Source of the DNA: a virus
IMG/VR virus record: IMGVR_UViG_3300035670_000009
Location: 124,001-188,000 of that record
Reading direction: 5' to 3' (one strand)
Length of the DNA stretch: 64,000 nucleotides
The notes below the pieces were generated by a model that searched no databases, had not been told where the DNA came from, and saw only the letters and a program-made list of their open reading frames with translations. Positions 43,103 through 51,949 of this stretch are shown one piece after another; the first letter of the stretch is position 1; each line of letters starts with the position of its first letter. The position numbers were made by a program, and so were the translations under genes.

Positions 43103-46100
43103 AACTCTCGACTATATGCACCGGGGTATCGACCTCAATCTCGCCTCGCCGATAGGCCTTAATGGCGTCCTGCCGTGACTTATATACCCGCGGCTTCGCG
43201 CGTTTGTCGACCCGGCTGCTGGCCAGGTAAATCCCGGACTGAAACTCAGCCTGCGGAATATAGTGCGCTTTGAAGTTAGCCGCCGCAAACAAGTTTTTTG
43301 AGGGAAGCATCTTTTCGACGGCTTCCTTTGCCGCGTCGTCCGTGCTAGGAACGTGATACTGCATCGCGTCCCCGTCGAAGTCGGCGTTAAAACCCTTGGT
43401 AATGACCGGATTGACCTCCATCACCTTGTTCTTAGTGAGCTTTGGGTAGAAGGCCATCATACCGTATCGATGAAGCACCGGCGCACGGTTGATTACAATC
43501 GGCCGGGACGACATCTGCCGCTCCAGCTCCGCGTGCGCCTCCTTGTTGCGGTCCTCGACGTGCTGGAGGGCCTGCATCCGCGGCAACCCCCGCCGCACCA
43601 AGCCGCGCACCACGAACGGCTTGTAGACCTCCCAGGCTTTGTCCTCGGGCAGCGCCACCTCGTCCATGTCCAGGTCCGGGTTTGGCGTGATTACGGCGCG
43701 GCCCACCAGGTCGACCGTGGTGCCTAGAAGTTTGCGTTGAACGGTGCCGTACTTCGGCGAACTGCCGAAAATGTGCTTCAAGAATCCCTTGACCTGCCGC
43801 TCCTGATTCTTGGGCTGCGTCGGATCTCCCAGGCCAGAGACCGCCTTCATCGCGTCATACAGGCCGAGGCGCTCGTTGCCGTACTCCGCCAGGGCGCCGG
43901 AGGCGTCCTTCAGCGCGCTGTTTGAGTCGATCAACTCCTTGTACAGATAATTCGCGTCAGCCACGAGCGGGAGCTTCTTGGCGCCCATCGTCGAGACCGG
44001 CCGGAACAACGGCGGCAAGACGGGCATCTTGGTGAGCATCCACTCCTGGGGATGAATTCCCTGGCTCTCGGCGGCCTTGAGAAAACCGAGCTTGCGCACG
44101 GCGGCGTCGCGGAGCGTTTTGCGGCCCGACTTAATGTCTTCTCGGCACTGTTCAATAGCCTTGGGAAGATTAATCCGGCCAAGCGCGTCTTTAATCGCGC
44201 TAGGACCCGACTTGTCGAACAGCTGCGTCTCGCCCGCCAAGACAGAGCGAAACTGCTTTTCGGTAAGTCCCAAAACTCGACGAATTGGCTCTTCCATAAC
44301 CGGATTGGGCATCGGCTCGTGCAAAGATATCTTTGCCCAACGATTTCCGCCGTGTCCGCCGGTTAATTTCTCGTCGAATAGGCCGCCCGGAACTGGCTTC
44401 AATCGTCCTTTCCAGTCCACTGTTTCAGAACTGGTGATTTCTCGATCTTCAGCCAGCTGATCGACGTCTTTGTCGGCGATGGCCATGATGTGCGTTTTAG
44501 TACCGGTGCGGACAGTGTTAATGCCGCTGGCCCGCAATTGATTGACAAATTTCTCATAAACGTGCGGCACTTTGGGCAGCGGCGGCGTATAGCCCGACAT
44601 GAACTGTGACCAGTACTCGGGGTTGGCCTGCCCGCGGACCATCTTTGCGTCACGGATGACCTTTCCGGCGCCGTGGCTTAAAAGCGCGCCCAGGTCCAGC
44701 ATGCCAACGCGCTTGGCGCCCTCCGAGCCGCCTTTAGCGGGAGTTCCTTCTGCCGTGTACGCGCCCATTGCGCGACCCTGCCCCTTAGACTCCGACGTGT
44801 GGTGAAGTTTCATAAAGAACCGGTGGCCGGTCAGCACGCCTTTGATCTTACGACCGGTCTCCGGATCAATGACGTCCTCAGTGTCGGAGAGGCCGTGCTT
44901 CCCAAGCTCGTTCTGCGCAAACGCAATGATGTCTTTTTCGCTGTCGAAGTCCTTTATCTTGAAAGGCTGTCCGGTTTTCGCGGCGACTTTACCCAGTGCA
45001 GCTTCGATAACCTGAGAGGCATTTACGCGAGAGATCAGCCCCAGCGGCGAAACCAGAACCTCCATCGGGCTGCCGTCCTTGTCGTGCGGCATCTGGTGGT
45101 CCGGGACGATGTCGGCAACAACGCCTTTGTCACCAAAACGCCCTGTAAGCTTGTCGCCCACCTGCATCTCGGCGGTGCTTTTCACGACGACCGACACGCC
45201 CTTATCAGTGTGCTCGACGTCAGTGACGATACCCGGCGAGTGATGATCCCAGGTGATCGTATCATTACTGAACGCGCCCGCGCGTCCGCGGTGAACTTTG
45301 CCGTAAGTGGTTTCCTTGGCTTTAGCCTGCAGCACCAGCGGGTCGCCGTAGTTGACTACGGTCCCCTTTTGAATAGCGCCCTTGTCGTCGAACTGGGCCA
45401 GCGTCTTCTTGTCGTACTCAGAGGGGAAGAGCGACACGAAAGCTTTCTTGCCAACGTGCGTGTTGTCGCTCCACTCAGCCTCGTGCTGGTACATGTGCTG
45501 GCTAGTGAGCTTCTTGGCCGCCGACTCCGAAATCACCACGGCATCTTCGTAGACCTTGCCCCTGAAAGGAAGGTAGCCAACGCGAAGGTTCTTGCCCAAA
45601 GCAGCTGAGCCCTGCTTGTCGGTGAAGTTCGAGTGCGCCAAAAGCTGCCCGGGCTTAATCGTGTCGCCCGGCTGCACAGCTGGCGTCTGGTGCCAAAAGG
45701 TCTTGCGGTTGAACGGCATGTCGTTGTAGAGATCGACTGTCGATTTGTTACCGTCTCGATCGCGGAGCACGATCTCGTCGGGCGACACGGAAACAACCTG
45801 GCCGTGGAACTGGGCCTTCACGGCGCCAAGCTTTTCGCCCATCTCGTCTTCGTGGCTGATGCCGTCCTTGTCGACAACAGCCGACTGCACGAAGGGCGCT
45901 TCTGCGTCGTTCAAGGGCAGCGCTTGGGTAAACATGCGGCTGCCCATGATCGCGCGCTGGCCCTTAATCATGCTCTTGAGCGGCAGCATGTTCGAGAGCG
46001 CCGAGAAGGTGCTGTCCATGTGCGGCAGAGAATATTGAACCTCTTCCCGCGGCATGTACTTCATCTTGCCGCCCACGAGAGCCGCGACCATCGGCAGGTC

Positions 46101-47471
46101 GGTTTTCTCCTCGCCAGGAAACGCCACGGGCATGTCGGCCAGTTCGCCCGGCGTCTTGTATTCCTGCGCGCCGGTCTGCATGTTGCGCACCGGCGTATAG
46201 ATCTTGCCGTCAGAACCCTTGACGGCGCCCCGCGCGAAGCGCATGTCGACGCCCGCTTTGCCCGACTCCGGCGTGCGCAGAAAATCGATGTAGCCAAGGT
46301 GGCTGGGCTGCACGGCGCGGGATTCCACCGGCACTGCGTCCAGCGAACCGATGCCGCCCTCGCCCATACGAGTCACGCGGTTCTGGTGGTCGAAGATTTC
46401 GGCCGGGTTAATTTCTTCGAGCGAGCTGCCCAAGCCCGAGCCAATCAACGCAGCATTGATCGCCTTGTTGAAGAACCCCGTAGGCACGTGGTCAAGATTT
46501 TTCTTCGCCGTGGCCTTCCAAAGCAACTTGCGCAGCGCCTGCTTGTCTTTACTGAAGCGCTCAGCAATCAGGTCCTCGGGTCCGACAACGCTTTGATATG
46601 CCATTGCGTCGCGGTCGTCTGGATCGGCCTCTTTGCGATTAACGGCAATGAGCTTTTTCGTAATGTCGAGAATCGCTTCGGGGGTAAGGTTCTTGTATTC
46701 CTTGCCAAGAGTGCGCCGCGTAACGTCGGGGTCGAGTTCCATGCGGGCAAACTCTGTCGCAATAGCTTGCTGCTTAGCGGCCGCGTCCAATCCCGGAGTT
46801 TGCTTGTAAACAAGTCGCTGGTAGAGCTTGTCGAGAGTGCCCGCGTCGCCCTTCTCCATGTTGACGGCGGTGATCTCGTTGCCCCAAGCGCCGCGGATAT
46901 CGGCATCTTTGGCGCCGAGCGCTTTGAGCAGCGGCATCAGCGGAATCTGGGCCTGGCCAATGTTAATTTTCATCACGCCGGTCTTCGGGTCGAGGAAGTA
47001 CCGGTGCATGCGTCCCTTGCCGGGCAGCACGTTAACGTGCGCCTCCAGCTCGCCGTTGTCTTTCTCGCGCGTGTAGACGCCCGCCTTGAGCCGCATCTGG
47101 TGGGCCAGGGTGTACTCGACGCCCCGGTTCACAAACGTGCCCGAGTCAGTGAGGTACGGCACGTGCGCAATCGTCTGCTGACGTTTGGCGATCGGCTGCC
47201 CGGTGGCGTTGTCGATTAAATTCCAAGTGCCGGTGAGCCGCCGGTGCAACGAGTTTCCGGTAAGAACGGCCCGTTTTTGATCGCGCTTGTTGTAGCGCTC
47301 CGGCCCCGTGTAATTCACGTCCGAAAGTTGGAGCGTGTAGAGATCGTTTTTGATCGGCTCGATCGCGCTGGCGCTTTGGAGCGCGCGATCAAAAATGCCG
47401 GAACGCAGCGCGTGGATGTCACCAAATGCGCGGTGTTGCGGCGGCGTTTGCCCGAGAATCGAGTCTGGCAT
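43101..47471 (-). CDS. RNA polymerase beta fused to the N-terminal half of beta-prime
   Basis: The longest gene here, 1456 aa. The first ~1000 residues follow the order of bacterial beta: TDSGTFVNRGVEYTL (about 107), an SHLGYIDFLRTPESGKAG core segment near 390, IMGSRMFTQALPL (about 508), EDAVVISES (about 640), GDKLTGRFGDKGVV (about 770) and a C-terminal clamp-like GSEGAKRVGMLDLGALLSHG. It then runs into beta-prime: WMLTKMPVLPPLFRP (about 1145), LLGTTVDLVGRAVI (about 1252), PIVINRAPVLHRYG and the catalytic NADFDGD (1362-1368, at 43388-43368). It stops at VHIVES, just where the separate C-terminal half resumes. Beta-prime N-terminal zinc and clamp parts are largely missing. Confidence 0.93.
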   Translation of the reverse strand: MPDSILGQTPPQHRAFGDIHALRSGIFDRALQSASAIEPIKNDLYTLQLSDVNYTGPERYNKRDQKRAVLTGNSLHRRLTGTWNLIDNATGQPIAKRQQTIAHVPYLTDSGTFVNRGVEYTLAHQMRLKAGVYTREKDNGELEAHVNVLPGKGRMHRYFLDPKTGVMKINIGQAQIPLMPLLKALGAKDADIRGAWGNEITAVNMEKGDAGTLDKLYQRLVYKQTPGLDAAAKQQAIATEFARMELDPDVTRRTLGKEYKNLTPEAILDITKKLIAVNRKEADPDDRDAMAYQSVVGPEDLIAERFSKDKQALRKLLWKATAKKNLDHVPTGFFNKAINAALIGSGLGSSLEEINPAEIFDHQNRVTRMGEGGIGSLDAVPVESRAVQPSHLGYIDFLRTPESGKAGVDMRFARGAVKGSDGKIYTPVRNMQTGAQEYKTPGELADMPVAFPGEEKTDLPMVAALVGGKMKYMPREEVQYSLPHMDSTFSALSNMLPLKSMIKGQRAIMGSRMFTQALPLNDAEAPFVQSAVVDKDGISHEDEMGEKLGAVKAQFHGQVVSVSPDEIVLRDRDGNKSTVDLYNDMPFNRKTFWHQTPAVQPGDTIKPGQLLAHSNFTDKQGSAALGKNLRVGYLPFRGKVYEDAVVISESAAKKLTSQHMYQHEAEWSDNTHVGKKAFVSLFPSEYDKKTLAQFDDKGAIQKGTVVNYGDPLVLQAKAKETTYGKVHRGRAGAFSNDTITWDHHSPGIVTDVEHTDKGVSVVVKSTAEMQVGDKLTGRFGDKGVVADIVPDHQMPHDKDGSPMEVLVSPLGLISRVNASQVIEAALGKVAAKTGQPFKIKDFDSEKDIIAFAQNELGKHGLSDTEDVIDPETGRKIKGVLTGHRFFMKLHHTSESKGQGRAMGAYTAEGTPAKGGSEGAKRVGMLDLGALLSHGAGKVIRDAKMVRGQANPEYWSQFMSGYTPPLPKVPHVYEKFVNQLRASGINTVRTGTKTHIMAIADKDVDQLAEDREITSSETVDWKGRLKPVPGGLFDEKLTGGHGGNRWAKISLHEPMPNPVMEEPIRRVLGLTEKQFRSVLAGETQLFDKSGPSAIKDALGRINLPKAIEQCREDIKSGRKTLRDAAVRKLGFLKAAESQGIHPQEWMLTKMPVLPPLFRPVSTMGAKKLPLVADANYLYKELIDSNSALKDASGALAEYGNERLGLYDAMKAVSGLGDPTQPKNQERQVKGFLKHIFGSSPKYGTVQRKLLGTTVDLVGRAVITPNPDLDMDEVALPEDKAWEVYKPFVVRGLVRRGLPRMQALQHVEDRNKEAHAELERQMSSRPIVINRAPVLHRYGMMAFYPKLTKNKVMEVNPVITKGFNADFDGDAMQYHVPSTDDAAKEAVEKMLPSKNLFAAANFKAHYIPQAEFQSGIYLASSRVDKRAKPRVYKSRQDAIKAYRRGEIEVDTPVHIVES
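44325..44332. repeat. AGATATCT dispersed palindrome, copy 10
   Basis: Perfect 16-bp palindrome GCAAAGATATCTTTGC (44321-44336). It is coding in the polymerase gene in the Lys-Ile-Ser frame and identical to the copy at 36050. Confidence 0.8.
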
Positions 47472-47476
47472 TGCGC

Positions 47477-48685
47477 TTACTCATCGGACTCAACAGTCGA
47501 TTTGATATGCGCGAGCGACTCCGGGTCGACCCACACGGGCGGCAAGCCCTTTGTCCGCGCGCGGGACGCCTGCGCCTTAGCCAGGTTCTCGCCTTCGGTG
47601 AGATTCTTGGTGCGGTCGTACATGTATTTGGCGCCAAGCCCGCCAGCGCCCAGCAGCGTAAGCAAGTAAGCAGTCCGCAAAGTTTGCGGCGTGTTCCACA
47701 AAGCGCTGGCCGTACTCGAGAGCATGTTGGCTTGCTTGACGCGATCAAAAGCGACGTCGAGGGCGCTCGCGGACTTCCCGCCCAGCGCGTTGTAATACTC
47801 GGCACGCGCGGCTTCGAGCGCGGATTCGCGATCGCGTTTCTTCTTGGCCTTCACGAGCGAATTAATGAGCTTCGCGCCTGCATAGGTACCCAACGCCGCG
47901 CCACCGATGTTGGCGGCCGTGCTCCAGCTTTTTCGCCACGGGTGCGGGTCAGCAGACGGCGCCGGACCGCGGCCTGGTACGTTCGGGGCGCCGAACGGCA
48001 CCATCGTCGTGGGGAGCGCCTTGCCAACCGATTCTGAAAGGCTGTTCAGGTCGAAACTGTTCTTAATCGCGAACGGGTTATTCGCGGTCGAGAACGGGCC
48101 CTGGTTGTTGTTCGGCATGCCATTTACGAAACCAAACGGCTGCGGCGCGGCAGGAACAATATTTTTGTTAATGCCGGGGTTCATCTGCTGCTGCGGGGCG
48201 AATGAATTAGCCGCGCTCGTTGTCTCGAACGGTCGTGCGGCCTGCATGGCCTGTCCGACACGTGCGTACATACTCCCAGAGGAGAACGGAATTTTTGTGA
48301 GAGACTGCATAAAAGGCACATATTGCCGCATGCTTTCGGGATTAAAGCCGCCAAACGGGCCATTTTGGGCGGGTCGATTCTGCGGCATAATTCCGGAACC
48401 ACCGACAAGCGACATGTCGAGCGGGCGACTGGGGTCATATCTGAGATTGGCTTCCTTGGCGATCATCGGCGTACCCGAGCCATAGCTCGGGTACTTTTTT
48501 TCCTTTTTGCCTTCGGGTTTCATACCGCGAAGCAAGTGGTACAGCGCCGCAGCGCCGAGACCAATACCGGCACCGGCTCCCGTGCTCGACAGGAGCCGCT
48601 TGCCGTAAAACTGCTGCAAAAGCTGCTCGCGCTCAGCAGCAGACGGGCCACCAAAGATTCCAGCGAGCTTTTCAGTGTTGTTCAT
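47477..48685 (-). CDS. Gly-rich membrane-segment protein upstream of RNA polymerase (402 aa)
   Basis: A 402-aa protein starting MNNTEKLAGIFGG; the ATG overlaps the upstream stop as ATGA. It has several glycine-rich hydrophobic segments (STGAGAGIGLGAAALYHLL near residue 35; AANIGGAALGTYAGAKLI near 265; YLLTLLGAGGLGAKYMYD near 350) separated by Pro/Asn-rich loops. Similar segments occur in the proteins at 34.0 kb, 49.1 kb and 54.0 kb. It may be an internal virion protein that reaches the inner membrane during entry. It ends 5 nt before the polymerase gene. Confidence 0.6.
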   Translation of the reverse strand: MNNTEKLAGIFGGPSAAEREQLLQQFYGKRLLSSTGAGAGIGLGAAALYHLLRGMKPEGKKEKKYPSYGSGTPMIAKEANLRYDPSRPLDMSLVGGSGIMPQNRPAQNGPFGGFNPESMRQYVPFMQSLTKIPFSSGSMYARVGQAMQAARPFETTSAANSFAPQQQMNPGINKNIVPAAPQPFGFVNGMPNNNQGPFSTANNPFAIKNSFDLNSLSESVGKALPTTMVPFGAPNVPGRGPAPSADPHPWRKSWSTAANIGGAALGTYAGAKLINSLVKAKKKRDRESALEAARAEYYNALGGKSASALDVAFDRVKQANMLSSTASALWNTPQTLRTAYLLTLLGAGGLGAKYMYDRTKNLTEGENLAKAQASRARTKGLPPVWVDPESLAHIKSTVESDE

Positions 48686-49038
48686 GACGTTGCCTTCGGC
48701 GGAATCATCCCGTAAACCTGGGCCCATTCCAGCCATACGCGGTAGTGCTTGTTTTCTTCGTCATAGACGTCTGCCCGCTTCAGCAGGCGATACCAACCGT
48801 TCACTATCTTATCATTTATGTCGTCAAACTCGGCTTTTGCCTCGGGTTCCCAGAGTAGGAACATCTTCGAGCGGTAGTCGTAGCGCAGCTCGAGGTTTTC
48901 CAGCTCATCCTGTTTGAGATTGGCCGTCGCGCTCTGCGGGCCGATGACGGGAAAGCCGTCCAGCGTGCCCGGCCAGCTCAGGCGCTCTCCGCTGTGCTGC
49001 GGGCCGCCCATTTCTGCGTGAAACTTGCGCAAACTCAT
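48682..49038 (-). CDS. Unknown 118-aa protein
   Basis: A 118-aa protein with mixed alpha/beta features: MSLRKFHAEMGGPQHSGERL, a central ELRYDYRSKMFLLWEPEAKA and a C-terminal HYRVWLEWAQVYGM. No family recognised. Start follows GAAGGAGCAGTGCG, and its stop overlaps the start of the next gene, so the two are co-translated. Confidence 0.55.
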   Translation of the reverse strand: MSLRKFHAEMGGPQHSGERLSWPGTLDGFPVIGPQSATANLKQDELENLELRYDYRSKMFLLWEPEAKAEFDDINDKIVNGWYRLLKRADVYDEENKHYRVWLEWAQVYGMIPPKATS

Positions 49039-49056
49039 CGCACTGCTCCTTCAGTT

Positions 49057-49401
49057 TTAGCGGGCAGTACGGTACTCCCGCAGTTTCCGCCGCGCCTTCG
49101 CCCGGGCCGCCATCACCTTGTAGGTGTTGATCAGCTCCTCGTTTTTCATCTCGTCTTCATCGAGCTTGGGCGCGGTTAGTTTAGCGGCGCCATAACCAAG
49201 TGCGCCACCGCCTAAAAGCGAGGCGGCTACGGGCAGCCCGACGATGCCGCCCGCGGCAGTTGCGATGTCGCCCACGACACCTGCGGTTTTCTCGTTGAAT
49301 TCGGCAACACGGCTCAGGCGCGCGGCCAGATCTTCGCCGGTCAGGCCTTCTTCAGCGCAGCGAGTAAGAAAACCAAGTTTGAACAGCTGGGCGGCATCCA
49401 T
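49057..49401 (-). CDS. Small membrane protein with Gly-rich helix (114 aa)
   Basis: A 114-aa protein with one Gly/Ala-rich hydrophobic stretch (GGIVGLPVAASLLGGGALGY, about residues 51-70) and a basic C-terminus (ARAKARRKLREYRTAR). The ATG at 49401 overlaps the upstream stop (TGATG), with AGGAG about 7 nt upstream. Likely a single-pass membrane or entry-related protein. Confidence 0.6.
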   Translation of the reverse strand: MDAAQLFKLGFLTRCAEEGLTGEDLAARLSRVAEFNEKTAGVVGDIATAAGGIVGLPVAASLLGGGALGYGAAKLTAPKLDEDEMKNEELINTYKVMAARAKARRKLREYRTAR

Positions 49402-49889
49402 CAAAACTCTCCTGGCAGAATCAGTTTTTTGGGCTTGGCGCCGAGAGAGAAGTCGGGCGTGACGTGCTTGCCGGTGTCCTTGCCTAGCGGCAAAACGCCC
49501 GGCAGCGCAGTGTTAAAGTTGGCCGCGCCTGCCATTGACACCCGCCCGCGCTTGTGCGGTCGGTGTCTGGCAAACCACTCAGCAACTTCAGGATCACTTC
49601 GGTCGCCCTGCTCTTTCGCCTCCTTGCAACATTCCACCATGTTCTCAATTGCCTGCTGTAACTCCAAACGATCAGCCAAAATCCAAGTTTTTCCTGGGTT
49701 TTGAACAGCCTGCTGCCGCAGGCGTTTCGCTTCGTCCGAAAGCGCTAAAGCGCGCTGGAGAAACTCTTTGCGCGTCAGCACAACGAACGACCCGTCTTCC
49801 TCGTCGTGGAGGCAGATGTAGCCGTTTTTGGCGTAAAACTTCAAATCACGCCAGGAGTAGCACTTGCCGACCGTGTTTTCGCCGGGCAT
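49401..49889 (-). CDS. Unknown 162-aa protein
   Basis: A 162-aa protein that begins MPGENTVGKCYSWRDLKFY. A helical RLRQQAVQNPGKTWILADRL lies in the middle and the C-terminus is a disordered, basic segment ending KKLILPGEF. No family recognised. The start follows GGAGGCGGTAATTC and its stop overlaps the next gene. Confidence 0.55.
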   Translation of the reverse strand: MPGENTVGKCYSWRDLKFYAKNGYICLHDEEDGSFVVLTRKEFLQRALALSDEAKRLRQQAVQNPGKTWILADRLELQQAIENMVECCKEAKEQGDRSDPEVAEWFARHRPHKRGRVSMAGAANFNTALPGVLPLGKDTGKHVTPDFSLGAKPKKLILPGEF

Positions 49890-49892
49890 GAA

Positions 49893-50363
49893 TTACCGCC
49901 TCCGAAAGATGCGGCGCGGCGATACCGGCACCGGAACAACCGGAAAGCCAGAGAGCGGCGCCGCAGGCGCCGCTTTTTCTACTGGGCACGTTCCAGTTAC
50001 GCAAGGCGCCGGAGGCGCAGCAACTGGCGCCGGAACAGCAGAGGTCTGCTGCGGTTTAGCGAACGGACCCGGCGGCAAAGTTACTTTCGCTCTAGGCAAC
50101 TCGCCCGGCGCGGTTAACGGCTGGCACGTGGGGCATTTCGTCCATTCGTGCCCGTCGCCTGACCGTACTTTGCCGGTACCCTTGCAGGTCGGGCAATTCG
50201 GGTCGACGGGTTGCGGCTGCGGTTTGTCGGGCCGGGCGGTGTCAGGAAGCAGAGCAGCATAAGCAGCCTCTGCAGCGACCATGCCGATATAGTCCGAAGC
50301 TGGCGCTGGTTCGGCATATGGCAACACCGGCAAAAACAGCAGTGTGTAAAGCCAGCCGTTCAT
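49893..50363 (-). CDS. Exported protein with a CxxCxGxG zinc cluster (156 aa)
   Basis: A 156-aa protein with a hydrophobic N-terminus (MNGWLYTLLFLPVLPY) like a signal peptide. After it comes a DnaJ-type cluster CPTCKGTGKV and a CPTC 19 residues later, with two more cysteines (CVTGTC) near the C-terminus. The remainder is Pro-rich. The ATG at 50363 follows GGGAGGCGTTAAC. It may be a periplasmic or envelope-localised phage protein. Function unknown. Confidence 0.6.
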   Translation of the reverse strand: MNGWLYTLLFLPVLPYAEPAPASDYIGMVAAEAAYAALLPDTARPDKPQPQPVDPNCPTCKGTGKVRSGDGHEWTKCPTCQPLTAPGELPRAKVTLPPGPFAKPQQTSAVPAPVAAPPAPCVTGTCPVEKAAPAAPLSGFPVVPVPVSPRRIFRRR

Positions 50364-50386
50364 GTTAACGCCTCCCACGTGCCAAG

Positions 50387-51412
50387 TTAAATGTTTCCTA
50401 GCGCGCCCCAATTTTTAAGCGCTTTACGCTTCCAGCCGTTAAAGCTGGAGAAGGCGATCGCGTCGCGGTTCTTGAGGTCGCTCCAGCGCGCCCAAAAAGC
50501 GCCAATCGGAATAAGCAAGTTCGTGTCCATGATCTTGCGCGAACCGTCATTCCAATTTCCCCAACTGTTGGCCACGCAAATCAAGGGTTCTTTGTAAACG
50601 TCGATAATTTCTGGCCGATCATCTGCCGCAATATAGGCCATAGCGTGCGCCCAGCCTTTGGCGGTGCGTTTCGATACGCCGTTCGCGTCGCGCTCCGCCG
50701 AAAAAGACTCGCCGCCGCACGAGCTGATGCCGTAACCGTTCGCGAGCATGTCCCGAACTTCTTCATAACTATTCAGGACTGTAGTCGACCGAATCAGGTG
50801 CTGCTGCCCGATCTCGAGCCACGATTTAGGCGGCGTCTTGCTGCCGTAAATACCGGCGGCGCGCGATGAGTACTGCTCAAAGTCGACGTTAATTTCAGGG
50901 TAGGCTTTGCGCAGCCAGAGCCCCGATTCTTTCATCACCACTCGCGCAGCGTCGGAGCAAAACCAACCGTCTCCGCCATGACGACGCCAATTGTAAATCG
51001 CTTCAGTGCTGAGCACGCCGTTGAGTCGGGCCTTGTCGGAGATCTCCGGCGCGCCTTCGACGTTACCAGTCTCCTCGTCGGCCAGTCCGCTAGTAATGTC
51101 GGTGCACATCGTGATCAGCCCGGCGTTCCGGGTTGACCATGAAACACAGTCGCCGCGTCCTTGAGCGCCGCCAGGGAGGCAATCTGGATAAAGCGAAAAC
51201 ACGTCCAGAAATGGCGCGCTGAGCTTTCCCTTGCCGGTTTCCTCGAGCCCATAAGCCGAGCAGGCCATCGCGCCCTCGGGAAGTCCGCCCGCTTCGGCAA
51301 TAGCGGCCTTGAGCATGTCGGCGCGCTCGGGATCGCACATCGCGCCGACAAAACCGTCTTCGTACGCTTTCTGTACGTCAAACACCGATTCAAAAAATAC
51401 TTCGCCGTCCAT
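50387..51412 (-). CDS. Papain-like cysteine protease (C1 type)
   Basis: A 341-aa protein with all parts of a papain-like active site in order: Gln84 (oxyanion hole) and Cys89 in AQGRGDCVSWSTRNA, His257 in GWAHAMAYI, and Asn282 in CVANSWGNW. The NSWG motif and spacing (168 residues between Cys and His, 25 between His and Asn) fit C1-type peptidases. No signal peptide or obvious prodomain is seen. Such proteases cleave peptide bonds; in a phage it could process virion proteins or attack host proteins. The start follows GAGGTAGCC. Lies between two membrane-protein genes. Confidence 0.8.
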   Translation of the reverse strand: MDGEVFFESVFDVQKAYEDGFVGAMCDPERADMLKAAIAEAGGLPEGAMACSAYGLEETGKGKLSAPFLDVFSLYPDCLPGGAQGRGDCVSWSTRNAGLITMCTDITSGLADEETGNVEGAPEISDKARLNGVLSTEAIYNWRRHGGDGWFCSDAARVVMKESGLWLRKAYPEINVDFEQYSSRAAGIYGSKTPPKSWLEIGQQHLIRSTTVLNSYEEVRDMLANGYGISSCGGESFSAERDANGVSKRTAKGWAHAMAYIAADDRPEIIDVYKEPLICVANSWGNWNDGSRKIMDTNLLIPIGAFWARWSDLKNRDAIAFSSFNGWKRKALKNWGALGNI

Positions 51413-51446
51413 GGCTACCTCGTTTCCGAATTGCGAACGACGTATG

Positions 51447-51944
51447 TCAGCGCGCCGAGTTTGCGATCAGCGTGCAGGCCTCGACAAGCTTTGCGCGTAC
51501 GGCGTCGTCGACAGACTGTACGTCTTTCGGATCGCGCTTTCCTTCGGGATCTAGTTCACGAAGTTTTGCGTCAAACACGGCCTCGATCGCCGCGTCGAGT
51601 CCGGAATACTTGCCACGCATCTCAGGGTCGATGGCATTCTTGAGCGTGTTGGCCTGCCACAGCGCTAGCTGCTCAGTCGTCTTGATGAGTCGCGTCTTTG
51701 CGTCGCGCTCGAGCACGACCACCATAGCTGTGTAGACGCCGCGAACGCGCGCCTTGTCCGCGGGCGACGCATTGGCGAGCAGCTCGACGATCTTCGCGTC
51801 TGTCACTACAGCTGGTTCCGGCGGTACCGGAGTAACTGGAGTGACAGGCGTAACTGGACCAGTCGGCAGTTTGAGAGAAATGCCGTTAGGAAATAGCAGG
51901 GCAAAAGCAAGCAGCAGCCCAGCAGGCCAGATCAGCTTTTTCAT
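51447..51944 (-). CDS. Exported Pro-repeat protein (165 aa)
   Basis: A 165-aa protein with a clear signal peptide or membrane anchor (MKKLIWPAGLLLAFALLF). A repeat TPVTPVTPVPPEP follows, then a helical mature part with DAKTRLIKTTEQLALWQ. Placed after a TM-protein gene and before the cysteine protease gene; the ATG at 51944 is 5 nt past the upstream stop. No family recognised; possibly periplasmic. Confidence 0.6.
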   Translation of the reverse strand: MKKLIWPAGLLLAFALLFPNGISLKLPTGPVTPVTPVTPVPPEPAVVTDAKIVELLANASPADKARVRGVYTAMVVVLERDAKTRLIKTTEQLALWQANTLKNAIDPEMRGKYSGLDAAIEAVFDAKLRELDPEGKRDPKDVQSVDDAVRAKLVEACTLIANSAR

Positions 51945-51949
51945 GGTAC

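Noticed and set aside
6250-46910. Other GATATC hexamers (about 6257, 10085, 33471, 38137, 41295, 46905)
   Set aside because: The hexamer alone is not clearly over-represented. Only the full 8-mer AGATATCT is enriched, so these were left out, although TGATATCT at 10084 and 41294 may be degenerate copies.
45633-47219. 528-codon plus-strand open frame opposite the polymerase gene
   Set aside because: It is an antisense shadow of strongly conserved beta sequence and has no coherent protein features.
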